Positions 24,143 to 37,609 are shown, counted from the stretch's first letter. The stretch is 64,000 nucleotides of DNA from Heliopora coerulea (GCA_030142905.1 JASJOG010000123.1:434001-498000); one strand, 5' to 3'. The notes: generated by a model not told the origin, from the sequence alone. Numbers and translations are program-made.

Positions 24143-25132
24143 TCATATTGTCTGCGAGCCCCTTCCGCGCAGAGTCGTCACTTCAGTGGAGTCTCTCTGA
24201 TCTGTCGCTCTTGTGGGAGATCTAGTAAGCAAAGATATTAACTGGAAACCTCTTTTCCGATTTTGTTTCGTAAAAATAGCCTTCAGTGTCTTCCTGTAGT
24301 CCGGAAGACGCCATGCATAAAAAACCGGATTGACGATAAAGTTCACTGAAGCTACTGGCAAATAGTAATAGGAGAAATTTTCAAAAAGATCGTTGCCTCT
24401 TACAATTTTAAGAATTGTAAGAAACTCTAGTTGTTTTCCAACGAAATAGGGAAGGGCCGTCACCATCAAGATAATGTTAAGACTTATCACTGTTTTCGCG
24501 ATAGTTTTCTGCCTCGCATTATTTCTTCTATTCAAAAAGATTCGTCGACTTTTCATGATTTCTAAGATGACCAGGATTTTGAAGAAGACGAGAATGGCAA
24601 CAGAGAGTTCCAGTATCCCAATCCAGGCTATATAGCTTTGCAAAGAATTTTCACCGACGTAGAAGGGAAGTGCTCCTAATAAAATTGCTACTAGCCAGGT
24701 ACATGTGCAGGCAACGGAGACTTTTTTCCTGGTCAAAATGAGCTTGCCATGTAGAGGGTATTTCGTAATAACATACGTTTCCACCGTAAGCAATGTTAGA
24801 AGGAAGAAGGATGCAGAGACTCCGGTGTTTTGAACCAGATTGATCCAATTCAGGACAAGCATAAATTGAGAATATCCATTTAGGGGCAACAGACCTACGT
24901 TTGAGAATAAGCCAGTGCCCACACTTGTTAACAGATCTGCAAACGCTAGGTTGATTATTGTCACCCACGCTCCTTTCCGGAGAATCCTCAAAGGATCGAT
25001 AATAATCACGATAATGAGCAATGCGTTGGAGATGACACCAATTATCGATATAACAAAGGTGATCGTCAGATACAATGGCTGTTCATTATCATTTTCATGG
25101 CAAAAATTGCTTGAATTGGTAATTTTGCAAAC
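24143..25132 (-). CDS. Gene B exon 2: divergent class A-like GPCR
   Basis: 329 residues, in phase 0 from the acceptor ttttccctag (AG at 25134-25133). Joined to the 28.8 kb exon 1 the protein is about 369 residues. In that numbering TM1 has Asn76, TM2 has Asp106 (NLAFADLL), TM4 has Trp186, TM7 has NPVFY at 308-312, and the tail is basic with Ser/Thr and RATDQRD. The DRY motif is replaced by ETY (158-160), CWxP by TALP (265-268), and the TM3 cysteine is missing. Two NxS/T sites lie near the N-terminus. Nearly identical to C and D except around the TM2-TM3 loop. Ligand unknown; a lineage-specific orphan receptor. Confidence 0.9.
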   Translation of the reverse strand, partial: VCKITNSSNFCHENDNEQPLYLTITFVISIIGVISNALLIIVIIIDPLRILRKGAWVTIINLAFADLLTSVGTGLFSNVGLLPLNGYSQFMLVLNWINLVQNTGVSASFFLLTLLTVETYVITKYPLHGKLILTRKKVSVACTCTWLVAILLGALPFYVGENSLQSYIAWIGILELSVAILVFFKILVILEIMKSRRIFLNRRNNARQKTIAKTVISLNIILMVTALPYFVGKQLEFLTILKIVRGNDLFENFSYYYLPVASVNFIVNPVFYAWRLPDYRKTLKAIFTKQNRKRGFQLISLLTRSPTRATDQRDSTEVTTLRGRGSQTI

Positions 25133-27600
25133 CTAGGGAAAAAGCAATGCAGGTGAAATTATGAACAGGAGTTTGTTGCAGTGTCGGACCCAGGAGAGGG
25201 GCCCAAGGGGCCCAAGATCCTCCTTATCAGCTGTTAAAAATCCCATGGTTCTTTAAAGTAATTTCACGGTAATGCATCGGATAACTTAGCAAAGCATTTT
25301 CGTTCAGTTGTTCTATATATTTGAAGTTGTATTTGCGATGAGACTTAATTTCTTTGTGTAACGGCGCTTGTTCGCTGTTCTTTTCTTTATTTACCGACCA
25401 AAATTCATTGAAACTGGATTCGGCGACTTGAGTTCACCCAACGACGAACAACTAAACTCAAAGTTCAATAACTTTATGGCTATGAAATTGACCTCGTGGT
25501 AATTGACGACGTCAGTAAAGGCCCAGTTAGCCAAAGTTAAATAAACCTGTGCCGTAACGCTTGCGTGAAGTACTAGCAATTTGTTTTGACAACGTTATTT
25601 TTGAATTGCTGACATCGCACGTAGATGCTTTAATAAAAAGGATGCAAACACTACATTGCCAATGCCGATGAAGACGACAAAACCCATCGTCAATTTTAAA
25701 ACATCCGGCTTGTTCATCCTTCAAATTATGGCTGCTTCATAACTGGCCACAGTGTAACGAAATTAAAATTGCTAGTGCGACTCACTTAAAGCGTTTTGGA
25801 CTTCCACATGACCAGACTGTGTCCGGAACTGATGACGCTTTGAACATTGTTAAAATACACAATTTAGATCCATAGATTTCGATATATGTTTTAAAAAACA
25901 AAAAAGCACATCACTAGTCGAATTTTCCACTCCCACTAAGCATAAGGTTTTCCCAGAAGTATCAACAAAACCACCTCAAGCCCTAGATAGGCACTTAGTT
26001 TAGGGTCCCCCTTTTAAGAAACCCTGGGTCTACCGCTGTGTGGTTCTATTTAGCGAGCGATCTCTAGTGGTTATTGACAACAATTACTCAATAGAGAGAA
26101 AGTGCGCTTTCATTTATGTAAAGAAATGTTACGACACGAGTTCTTCGTGTATTATGAATGGAAAGGCAGGCTCTTAGTACTCTAACTAAATTTTGATGAT
26201 TCTTCTTTTCGGTAAGATTTCTTTGATTTTTCCATTTTATGGGCAAAGGTGTCAGGTTTGAAGCCATATTAAGGAAGAAGGAAAGCGAATTTGTGAGTCG
26301 CAACTTAAATTGTGGAGAACACCGAGACCAAACCCACACTTTCCTGATGACAAGGACAAGTAGCTTGATACTTTAAATGTATTTCACCACCATCCACCTT
26401 TATCCCTTGACTGGTGAACAACACAAATATAAACACACTCTCACTCTTGATATACCCTTTGATTGCATAATCCCGTGTAACCATAAACGAACAATTAAAT
26501 ATGAAGAATAAACAGAACCCCATTTATAATGAGCAATAGGGAATAACACTATTCTTAATCTTCAGATAACCGTTCATTGATTACTTTGTCGTTAGTTTCC
26601 AACGTAAGTTGTAAAACGGGCCTCGGTATTGCGGCCAGCAGTATTCAAGGCTCGCTCTCTCATTGGATGAGGAGAGCCACAGTTCCAATCTGCATTCCAA
26701 TGATACCGTCATCGTGTAAACGCCGGAGTTTTTTGCTCGGAGTGAATTTTGGCCCGTTTTTAAACGGTAGCGGCATTCGGTAAACTGGGTCTCAGAGGCC
26801 TCACGGTTCAGTCACGTTTGTAACTGTAGCATGGCCTTAGTCCGGCTCGAAGTCGAGCCTTTCCTAATTAAATAGAGGTCTGATCGAGACTGTAGTCCAA
26901 AACTTCACAAACAGAAGAAATTCAAACTGTTAAATATTGTAATTCGCATGGACCCTTTAACTCTTTCTCGGCGGCATAAGACTTCTATCATTTTATTCAG
27001 GCTGAAGCCAAACTATTTTACTCGTCAAGGGGAGGGCTTCCACCTCGAAAGGGTTAATAGGCACTGTTGCCATTTGGTACGTATTGCCTCATACGAGTGT
27101 TCTTCCCGGCGTACTCAATGTTGTGTGAAGGGCCATTAATTCCTGTCCTCCTATCGCTCACCAATGTGGTCACAGATCTAGAGGAATTTGGTGAATTACA
27201 TAAGCGGCGGACTAAAGGGGCAGAGAGCCATAGCTCCCCAATATTTCTAACCTAGGGACTATGCCCCCCCCGAATATTTTCAGGCCGATACTAAAAACTT
27301 AGTTTTTACCTTGCTTAACTAACGGTACAAGAACGTTTAGTTACAATTGATATCTTTATTGATGAAATCAAAGAACGAAAATGCTACTACAAATGTTTCT
27401 TCATTTAAACTTTCTAGAATTTTTCGTAACAATTGGCCCTCCCCTCCAAAATCACTCATCCTCTACTACCTTGGGTGAGTTAATCTCATACATCAGAACG
27501 CCCAATCGAATACAACAATCGGAAGTCGTGTAATTGGGTCCTGATCGATACTCTTATATAGAACAAATTATCAACACAGTTGGTTGCTGGATATTTTTGA
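25133..27600. other. Gene B intron, unique sequence
   Basis: Not part of the segmental duplication. Open frames are short and unrelated to known families. No terminal repeats found. Confidence 0.4.
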
Positions 27601-28718
27601 CTAAGCACATTGTTTTTGACTCAGTCGGACTTGGACTCAAGTCATTGTCTAAATTCTCGGACTTCGGTGAGATGGACTCTGACCTGAGTTTCTCCCCAGG
27701 CGATTGGTGTCCCAGCTAATATTTTTTCATCGTTTTTCTTTTCAAGGTGTGTACCCAGTTTGCTTGCACAACGTTGGTTGGAGTATATTTAATTGTAGTA
27801 GTCTACGTCGTATCGACACAACTCTATCATTTGTCTGCAACGAATCTAATATTCCGTTCAAACCAAGGCCTAAATAAATTTAAAAACCTGTCTGATTGAA
27901 GCAGTTTAATTCCTTTCTGCTCGCCTAAGTCGTTCATGATTTTACTCGGGCTAACACCATACGATTTTACTCTTCAAAGGAAACTCTCTGGAGATGAAAC
28001 TCATGCATATTTGCTATAATTATATATGTTATATATTTGCTATATATTATATATGTCACACTTAGCCGAATAAACTTTACAAAGCAGTGTTTTTATTTTA
28101 AAATTTCGAAAGAACAAAAAAATTTAAATAAATTTCACCAGACCAGTTTAAAAAAAATTGTTTACCTGAACGGGATATGACTTTGGATCCCTCCCTCCCT
28201 AACTGCTTTAGTTACCAACGACAAAATTGTCAACTGATATTAAGGACTTGCTTGAGTATTGGACCTGGACCGTAACTTAAATTTGTGCCTCGGTCCCGAG
28301 CGGACTTGGATACAAGACTTCATAACTCAAACATAAATCCGATAGATATTGAAGTAGAACATCGAGTAGAAGAGCTCAATCGCCACGGTCAACAATATTA
28401 ACGCTTGGCAAAACGAGTAAAAGTGGTTGCACAAACATTATGCTAGGGCAGGTGGACCAAGTAAAAACACATGTTTCGCAAAAAAACCGACTTGCCGAAA
28501 AGTGAGAATATTCCTGAATTTTGTCAGGAGGATGTTTGCTTCGTCGGGAGGACGATTTTGTTTTGTGATCCACGATTTGTGATGGGCACTTTGTATTCCG
28601 CCAGAAAACTCTCTCGGCAGTGTTTTCTCCGAGTGTTTCGGAACCTCTGAGATGTTAATTGACACAACGCCATCGATCTACAAATTGAACCACACAAATT
28701 GAAGAACAGACTACTTAC

Positions 28719-28838
28719 TTTGGTGATATTAGATGAGTTAGCGGTATTGTTAACATCAGCTGGGTTAGTTTGGCACAAATATGACAGCACTATTATCACT
28801 GGAAGTCTGACTCGACTGATAAACTTCTTGAAAGGCAT
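28719..28838 (-). CDS. Gene B exon 1: start codon and signal peptide
   Basis: Forty codons starting MPFKKFISRV with hydrophobic core LPVIIVLSYL, then NNT and NIT sites and the phase-0 donor AAA|GTAAGT. It joins in frame to 25132 across a 3.6 kb intron. The start is fixed by the TATA box about 30 bases upstream and by the length shared with the 17.2 kb copy. Confidence 0.75.
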
Positions 28839-28869
28839 TGTGAATAATTGCTTGAAGCGTAATGAATGC

Positions 28870-28878
28870 CTTTATATA
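28870..28878 (-). promoter_or_regulatory. TATA box of gene B
   Basis: Minus strand TATATAAAGGCATTCATTACG, 31 bases from the start codon, identical to the 17.3 kb copy. Confidence 0.6.
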
Positions 28879-29958
28879 GAGTCGATCATAAATAAGGTAG
28901 ATTACTGAACCTGTTTAAGCACACTTTTTTTGTTTACATTTTTGAAAAAACGTGATCTCGGATAAGGGTTTTTGAAACATGAATAATTTATGCTTGTTAA
29001 ATGTTTACAAATTTATTGGTGGACTAACCCACGGCAAGTGAGAGATCTGAACAGTGGCATTTGAATTCACTGAGGTAAGATTCATAATATCATGAGCTTC
29101 GTCACTCAGGTTCGGACTCAACTCATTTACTAAAAAGAAAGTACCCGGACTCGACCTTCAGCCCGAACGATTCGCGAACTGTTGAGTAAGATTTTAATTG
29201 CTTTTTTTCATTTTTTAAGTTGTGTGCCCAGCTGGTCTTACAACGTCTATTTTAAAACTATATGCAATTACTTCATCCCACATAACGGTAGGGTAAATTA
29301 AATTTTAATGTCGTATGTCGTACGACGTATAGAAGCACCTTTATTAGTTTTTTGGGTATTTTGTTTTTGTTTTTCTTTTCATAGACGAGACCTAATACCC
29401 AACTCACACAAAAGCTACAGTACACGTTGAACCTTTCGCGTATAATGTTGCTGTACAATAACACATTACAGTAATAAAACTTATGAAAGAACAATTGTAC
29501 TATAACCAAAAGAGAACAAAGAGTAAAAGGGAAAAAATTAATGCAAGAAAGAGTAAAGCTTTCAGCCCAAAGTATATATTAGCAATTAAAACACGATTAA
29601 GTCGGTTTTCTTTGTTCTTTCCAGGTTTTTATCTGCCTAATAAACTTGCCAAGAACAATAGAGTATTTTAAAAGCTGGCGGCGGCTTTTGAATTGTCCCG
29701 GCGGAAATAGGGATTAATGTAGTGATTAGCTGTTTTACATAGGTATCTGGGATTATATATACAGTTTCCTGGATTATATATATAATCCCTGAAACGTCGA
29801 CTAAAAAATACAAACAAAAAAATAAATATTTAATAATACAAACAACAAAATCACAAAGCAATAGTTCTTAAATTTATTACTCGCTATAGATTTTTACTAC
29901 TCAACAGAATTTACCCACACTATTTAACCCGTAATATTTATGAAATCATATGAAGTAC

Positions 29959-30448
29959 TTAGACGTTAAAATTATTAATATTCATAGTACAGTTTTGAAA
30001 TGTAATAACGTTCCCATTGCTACTCGCCAGAGGAACTTCTTGTCCCTCCTTTTCTTCCTTGTGTGGAACACATGACCGTTTCAAACTTGGCATATCTTCA
30101 CTCCCCATTTCACTTAACCTCTTACCATCATCAAGTGCATGCGATACCATTGCCTTTTGTTCTTCAGATGGTCGCTGATAACGGAGCAACGAATCAACTG
30201 AACGATGCCCTGTTCTTTCCATTAACATCTCCGGAATACCCATATCCAGACCTCGCGTTGCTGTTGTAGCTCGAAGAGAGTGATTAGTTTTGTTTCCAGG
30301 TATGTCAGCATCTCTACACAATCTTTTCACGGTATTTCCCAGCGTATTATGTCCGACAGGCACATTTAAATACCACATGGCGCCAGACTCCTCACGATAT
30401 TTCGCTTTAGGGCGCAGATAGAATGGGCCATTTAGACTCTCCATAGGA
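29959..30448 (-). CDS. Tyrosine recombinase, C-terminal catalytic exon (Crypton / DUF3504 type)
   Basis: Encodes about 162 residues ending at 29959. Shows the recombinase signature: H-x-x-R in NHSLRATTATR, then ERTGHRSVDSLLRYQRPSEE with the second His and the Tyr nucleophile. This matches eukaryotic Crypton recombinases and their domesticated relatives (DUF3504 of KCTD1, ZMYM and QRICH1). The acceptor at 30450-30449 (TTATAATAG) and the upstream donor at 30739 give a phase-2 junction. The exon itself is open; upstream coding is decayed, so activity is doubtful. Confidence 0.75.
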
Positions 30449-30739
30449 CTATTATAAGAAAAAAAATTCAGACTATTACTCAGTCACTAAATACTTTGGG
30501 CACATTTAAAAATACATTAACAACATAACATGGTCTCCATTAGCTTTGAAATTTGTTTACCCATTTCAGATCACGTAATGATAATCAGGGGAATTCTTTC
30601 TCTTATATTGAATGATCTTCAGATACGCATCCTAGCATAGTGATTAGAATGATAAACCGTACATCACGTCGTCCGAAATGGACAATTTACATAGGAAGCT
30701 AAAGAGACCAATTTATACAGATATCGAAAACAACCTTAC

Positions 30740-31011
30740 CATCTGGCCAAGTATTGTTTGTAAAATTGTACAACACATCTGGACGGATTGTTCACGTTTG
30801 CATGGTGCTCAATATGTTTCGACTTGTACCTTCTATCTTTTAGTCCTCCCTTGTTACTCTTTTCGCCAAAAGAACAGTAACATAACTTCGCTGGTGCCCC
30901 ATCAGCACCTTCGATCAAGGAGAGTTGTTTAAACTTTAGTCCACGATGTTCTTTGCCTCCCCTTAATGCAAAGCATCTTCCTAGTAAGAACACCATCGTA
31001 TCTAATGAAGC
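30740..31011 (-). CDS. Tyrosine recombinase, upstream exon
   Basis: Starts after an in-frame stop and reads SLDTMVFLLGRCFALRGGKEHRGLKF, in which the Arg of ALRGGKEH fits the first catalytic arginine of the family, and ends QYLAR at the donor ATG|GTAAGG. Further upstream (to about 31310) the frame breaks up, so the N-terminal domain is degenerate. Joined to the next exon it gives most of the catalytic domain. Confidence 0.6.
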
Positions 31012-31535
31012 TCAAGAGTTACTTCCACCAAGATAATGTTTACAACAAAGAATATCGTCTTCCTCTCTGCTCAATAGTTCGGCCTGTTTCACTTCTATCC
31101 CAGCACCTTCTGAGATAAGTCTTTTCATTTTGGCATCTAAACTATCTCGGAAGAGCTTGAACTCAGGTTGTTCAAAAACATTTAATTCTAGTCTACTTCA
31201 TTTTGAATAGCCACGTTAAAATTACCGACACTTAGAGTTTTTGAACACCTGCTTTGCGTTATCCAAATCTGGTGGCCACTTTCGTAGTCTTCCATCAACC
31301 ATCATCTACGTTATGCCAGGTCAAAGAAGAAAAAAAATTGAAGACACCCAGTATATATGTATATTGCATCCTACAAGTCTCTATTCCCTGGGGTTTCTTT
31401 AAGAAAACCTCTTTAATCGTGTTTTAAGTCGGATAAATACCTCGAACGTCGGCTTTAAGCCATATAAATTCCTCGTGCCTTTGGCCCCTGGGATGTATCT
31501 AGCTCAAAGCCTCCGTTCTCAGTATTTATCCTATA
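31011..31535. other. Degenerate 5' part and right edge of the Crypton-like insertion
   Basis: Fragments of the recombinase N-terminus with stops, then non-coding sequence with the inverted TTTAATCGTGTTTTAAG motif at about 31408-31425. Confidence 0.45.
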
Positions 31536-34500
31536 CAACACAATCGCGAAGGCAAAGCCTTGAGGGATTTATGTCGGAAATAATTTGAAGGTTAGGTGCT
31601 CAATTTGATAAAGAGTTTTCTAAAACAATTTGATTTAGGTATTAAAATTAGAAACTTGACGCATGACTATACCTCTTCAAATTTCACAAGTAAAAAGCAG
31701 AAAAGAAAAATAAAAAACACTTGCTTTAGTTTAGGCCTTTTCCAGCGTTAACCTTGTTAAGAGTACACCCCAACAGTGTATAGTATTAAAAGTAGAAAAG
31801 GACTAGGCTCTAATTCATCAAGACTTTTGAAGTTTACTTTACTTGATGTTTTTAGATATTGATCAATAAATGGCGCTCCAACTTCACACCTGCAACACTG
31901 AAAGAGCGAGATATTTGCAAACCTGGTGCTTTTATACGAGTGAAAAAACAAAATGAAACCACCGTTTGAGCTACTTGGTGGACAAGCAACTGTGGACGAA
32001 ACGTCTTGTTGGACGTTTATCAGTTCCTTTGTTTTCTAAAGGTTTTCGTAGTCTTAAGCCTTTAAAGCTTCATCTTCATGATTTACCGACGAGATTCGAT
32101 GAACTAACATAATTGATTTTCATAGAAGCCATGCTTAAAATTACATAAATGTTCTCTGAAGTGCGAACTGGGATTATAATAAAAAGCGAAAGTATCTATG
32201 AAATAAGTAAACACACATTCTGAATGTCAAATGATAAAAATATGCAGTAATGTCTCGCATGTTGCCGGCTACTGGCTCTTATTTTTGTTGATAAGTTCAT
32301 ATTAGATTACAACACTTGCTGCTGGTTTCCCAACTTTTTTCTTTATCTACAGAGTTTTATATTACCCGAAGATTGTACATGTAATATGGACAGAGCTGGA
32401 ACGTTTGCACAGTTGTTTGATGTTTTTTTTTGTCCGTCTTATCACCTACGACAATACTATTTCTTTTGTTGTGTTTCCTCCAATAGCTGTAAATTAAAGG
32501 CGGTAAATCAGACAGCGCATTCCTTTTCAAATGTTTCGGGATGAGAATTCGCGGAATCAAGAGTGACAACGTTATTTTGGAAGCTATTACAGTTTAAATA
32601 CAAACCTAATAACATTCTTGCTTTCCTGGTTAGGGAGCAGAAAAGCTGGAATAACATGCTCACGTACCGCAAAACATTTCAAAATGGCGAAATTGACATC
32701 AACACATTCTAGTGCAGCGACTTTTATTCGAGAGGAACTATCTGGTCTTTTGAAAAATTATTCCATTTATGAAGTAAAAGAGTGCAGCATTTCGTTCACA
32801 GAAATGGCTGGCTCTCCTGGAGTTTTACAAAACTCACGAGCGCATGTATCGCAAGATTAACAGCGAGGTAATGAACTTCGATTGTATAGTACTTCACCAT
32901 CGACCAGCTTATTTCGGTTTCGGAAAATCTCATTATCTGTTTCTGCGATACTCGCTATATTTCGTGTAATCTTGTATGTGCATTCTGGAATAAGAATGGC
33001 AAGAACAGGCTCAAAACAATGCTTGAAAAGAAAACCGACTTGATCTTTCGAATAAATTCTGGTTAGTGAGAAGTTCATGAGAGACTTTAAATAATGCCGT
33101 GGGACTTGCAACACTAATGAACTGAGCGTTACGTTCTCAACTTATTTATTTCACGACCAATGTGGATTTTTAAAACTTCTTTTCTTTTCTACATTTTCTA
33201 AAACTAAGTTCGTAAAAGAGATTACCTGATTTGCGAACTATCCATTTAGGATTAATTCAAGTGTACGCCTTCACATCGCTTATTTTCGACGTCTTTACGG
33301 AACGAAGACGGGAAGAGGCTTTACTTGAATTGATATGAAGTTTCATGCCTGACTAAACCGCTTCAAAGGCAAGAAAAAAATATCACTTGATTATCACTTG
33401 AAAAAAAATATCATCATTTCCAGTCACGTTCGGCCTGTATATAGTGGTAAATCGATGGAAACAGTGATAAGTTTAAATTCATCGAGATTTGGAGGTTTTC
33501 TTTACTTTAAGCGTCGAGACGTGTTTCGATAAGTGGCGGCTCAACCTGACACCTGCAGCTGTATGGTGAGGGAGATATATGTAAATCTGAACCTTTATGA
33601 AAGCATGGAACGGGTACCTGAGTTTCATAGTGGAGCGGTTGAATACGAAGCTCCTAGTCGAAAATTTATCACATTCTGTGCTCCTGAGTTTTTAGAAAAC
33701 GGAGACGGAGAATATCTGATAATGATCAAAATGCTAAAATTTCTTGTTTATTACCTGTTAGTTGTTCTTATCTTTGCTGAATTGCTAGATTTGAAATTCT
33801 TTTTTTGTCATTTATTTGTTTTTGTTTTTTATCGACGTAATTATTTTACATCCAGTGTATTTTATATCTATATTTTCGGGCATTTTTATGCAAGCGCTGT
33901 TAGAGTTTTAGATAGCTTCAAAAACAGTCATCATAGCGATTGTGATGAAACTGGACGTCGCTTGTGTTCTTAAAGACAAGGTTGATTAAAAAGCGCAGAA
34001 GAAAGCTTAGAGCAAAGCTTCATATTGGGGAAGACGGCATTTTTTTATAAAATTCCACATTTGTAATAATTCTTTTTAAATAAACGTTCATCTCAATCAA
34101 GTCTCATCTTTATCAGTTATAAAAGTTCTCGTACGCGAATAAATAGGAGCAGCCAAATAGAGAGTATAACGATTGCATATTAATAGGTTTTGAAGTAATA
34201 ATAAGGACTGATTTTTAACATTTGTACATTATTTTTGTCTTTCTTATCACCTGGGGTAATTCTGTTGTTTTTTTCCAGACAAATCAGTTGGAAGTAAGTC
34301 GCGATACATTAAAAAAAAAATTCATCGCAAATTAAACATGTTTATTGACTTGTTTTATTAAACCAGTCAAAAATATAAATTACATTGACTATAAATATTT
34401 TGGTGGTTGAGATGTATCAGAAGTTAAAATTAAGTTCCGTTGATTTAAAAGAACTGTCGAAGACAATAACAGGTGTTTACAGCTCTTCCATGGGCATAGT

Positions 34501-34633
34501 TCACTGTTACCAACTCATTGGGATTCTGTTTTCTTTTGTAATTTCCTTGATGTACACGAGTGCCAGAGCTTATCGATCTTCAAGAAAGTTCTCTGAGATG
34601 AGAAATTATAACCAGCAGACAATTTAAGTAAAT

Positions 34634-34790
34634 AAAGAATAAAGCAAAAGCCGAAAAATATCATTCTGTCGCGTGATATTCAAGTAAAAACAGGAATGGA
34701 CACAGTAATTACCGCGTCCATTCCTGTTGTTACTTGAATGTCAAGCTACAGAATGACATTTTTCGGCTTTTGTTTTATTCTTTATTCTTT
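34634..34790. repeat. Foldback element, copy 2
   Basis: Unit 2 copy of the 21168 element. Its central bases pair better (GGAATGGAC with GTCCATTCC) than those of copy 1. Confidence 0.75.
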
Positions 34791-37609
34791 GAGATGATTT
34801 CACGAATTCACTTTTAATTTTGCACGAAGACAGAGTCCTTAAAACTGAACATTATCACATGAAACTTCTGTTAATGGTATGCATCGTTACCTAATCGTAA
34901 CACCCTTACGTTCGTAAAACAAATAAATACTGGTTTGCTCTTTATTTGTTTGTTCTCTGTCTTGGCTTCTGAGGCATATTTTAATCCGAATATTACACGC
35001 CAAAGTAGAGCAACAGTTACAATTTCTTGCTCGGTTCTTGTGTTGGTTTAAGAAGAGAGGGATCTGGGAATGTAATAGGTTGCCATGGCAAAAATATTCT
35101 TTGTCCAGTAATGTTTAGTATTATGACATATATTCACCAGGAAAAGTTTCAATTAAATTAGTAAAATTATCTGTAAAATACTCACGACTAATATGCCAAA
35201 ACGCTCTCTCAATCCTATGACTTCACATATACGTACACCTCAAAGAAATAAGAATATCTTGAAAACAAGGGAAACTGTAGCAAGCTGCAAACACCATTGA
35301 TTATCACAATCCCTTCATATAAAACAAACAAATTAATTTCAGTTCATTCTTAAAACAACACAAAACTTCACTAAGCAAATTAATAAACTTTTTTTTGGTT
35401 GTTTACCGTTTCGTAATCAATTTAGAACGGATGGTGGCTAAAAATTTAAATGACTTTAGCAAATTAACCCAGTTAGTTAATGTAGACATGTTTGGACCAG
35501 AAGCCAGATATGTTTTATTTGTGTGAATGAGATATATACCTTCTGCTTTTCAGCAGTAAGATAACGCAGCTAACGCTATGGCAACCTTCTCCCTTTATCC
35601 GTATACTTTATTGAATGGGTCATTTCTTACTGTCTGACGCGATTATTTATGAAATTCAAATTTGTTTTCTTAAACAAATGAGGGAAGACATAAAGGCTGG
35701 TGTGTCAGACATGAAGCCTTGTCTGTCCGAGTCCATCACAAACACGCTTACTTCAAGGCAGGACGAAGATACCGTAAAAATTCGAATAATCACCCGCTTT
35801 CAAATAAGCGCCCATCTTCGAATAAACAGTCCCTCTTGAACGGCAATTTTGAATTAAGCACACACCTTCGAATAGGAGACCACTCCAACATTTTTGTAGT
35901 TTTCTAGCCAGATTTAGCTTGTCTGCACTGCAAAAAGACGGACATTTAAACTTTGGTCTAATCTCGCTTTAAATATCTTCATTGCTCTACAGGAAGAGTG
36001 TGTTATCCTCAAAGTTTGAACTGATTCGTCCATGTGTGCACAAGGTTGTTTCAATCGCAGCATCTCCGCTTTAAACTGCTTGGCAATGGCTCAACTACTC
36101 TGTTTTGTTTTGTTAAAGTGAAATAAACTACTTATTTTTTGTTCTCTTACTCTCCAATAAGAAAGTGTCCTCATCAATTGAAAATGATGCAAATTGGAGT
36201 AAGCGCCCATCTCCCAATAAGCTCCAACCTTCAAGGTCGCAAAATTAAATAAGCACCCAGCCCACTTATTCGAATCTTTACGGTAGAAGTATAACAGTTG
36301 GTTAGCAAGGTTCTCCTTAACTTGTTAAGGAAAAAGTACGGTTTCTCATTTAAATGTTAAATATCAATAAATTTCATTAAATGTAAAAAACGTAGCAAAC
36401 AAGTAAACAATTTCCTCCAGTCAGGTCAGCAGCAAGTTCGGAAGAAACGTACTTCATGTGAACCAATCCGAAAGGACATTGTGGCTGAGATACGGGATAA
36501 GGATTTGGACAGTGGACACAAGGTCTCGTGACTCGGATTTCAACGATGTGACTTAGAGAGGCCGTCGATTATAGAATATACCCTAGCTGGTCTTTACCAG
36601 GACACTTTTCTCTCACCATTTTAAACATTCCTCCATCTTGAACCAGACCCCCAAAAACGGGCCAAGGTACGAGATTAACCAACACTATTTGTTTCCATCA
36701 TTTTGAATTTTCCACCATCTTGGCCTAGGCTTTGTCTCATTGTGCTCGTAGAAGTCTCATAATTGGCTACTACGAAATTATTTGTGAATTTATGCAAAAA
36801 TTATGCAACAATTTTAAAAAACTTAGTTCGAATTTACAAAAAAAGTCCAAATTGTGGAATAATGATACTTCCACGAAAATGACAATATTAAAAAATACAC
36901 CATTGGAACGAGAGTCATTATATGACGTTTAATTTAAACGTAATCTGTACTTCATGTACTGTACTCCATCTTTCATATCAGATACATTCTACATTCAGTC
37001 TTCCCATACAGGCTTTCTACGTGTTCAGTGTGCTTGTTTCCTGTTGGTGCTATATTGAATAATATAAATGACTGAAACTTTGAAATCGTCCCGAACCAAG
37101 GTCTAAAAGGATTACGGAGCCAACACATGACGCCTAAGTCCAAACGACAATGCAAATCACTTCAAGAAAACTTACATTAATTTGGCTTTTACTTATGCTA
37201 AGATTTGAAATGATACCAACTACACACAAGTTTAAATTGGAACAGTAGTGTTTTCCTAATTGCTTGTTTTGGCAGCCGCCTATTGAATATATCTCGAAAA
37301 TATATTTTCCTGGAAAACTGACTTGCAACGGATTACTTCAACGGCCAAAGGAGGGCATAGGTCAAAGTAAACTTGCACCCAAAGTAGAAATTCCTATGCT
37401 TTTGAGCTGATACTCTTCGAAGAAAGTTGGTGGTCAAACAAGACGTGCGTTGAATCTTCGAACTTACATGAGTTGCAGTCTCGTCTCGATTACGTCACCG
37501 CGCGGTTTACAGTCTACGTGAAGTTAACACATCTAAATAAATATGTCTGAAAGATCATTCTCAGTTTGTTGCGTTTTGTAAAGATAAAGTCAATATAAAT
37601 GCGTCTCTT

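Larger units (their letters stand above)
15960..25132. repeat. Segmental duplication unit 1
   Basis: Matches 27600-38599 nearly throughout at what looks like above 90% identity, from the ACTTGGACTCAAGTC start to the splice acceptor of the GPCR exon 2. Past that acceptor the two sequences no longer match. The offset changes from about 11.65 kb at the left to 13.47 kb at the right because unit 2 carries a 1.9 kb insertion and small deletions. Confidence 0.9.
29586..31530 (-). mobile_element. Crypton-like tyrosine-recombinase insertion, about 1.95 kb
   Basis: Unit 1 reads straight through AGTATATATTAGCA into AACACAATCGCG at about 18010; unit 2 has this block in between. Inside is a tyrosine-recombinase gene on minus. 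The left edge has ATTAAAACACGATTAAGTCG and, about 110 bases inside the right edge, TTTAATCGTGTTTTAAGTCG lies inverted to it, which may be a recombination site or terminal motif. Confidence 0.65.

Noticed and set aside
24651..24968. 105-codon minus-strand frame kept in all three young receptor copies
   Set aside because: It overlaps the GPCR exon in another frame; its conservation follows from the receptor.
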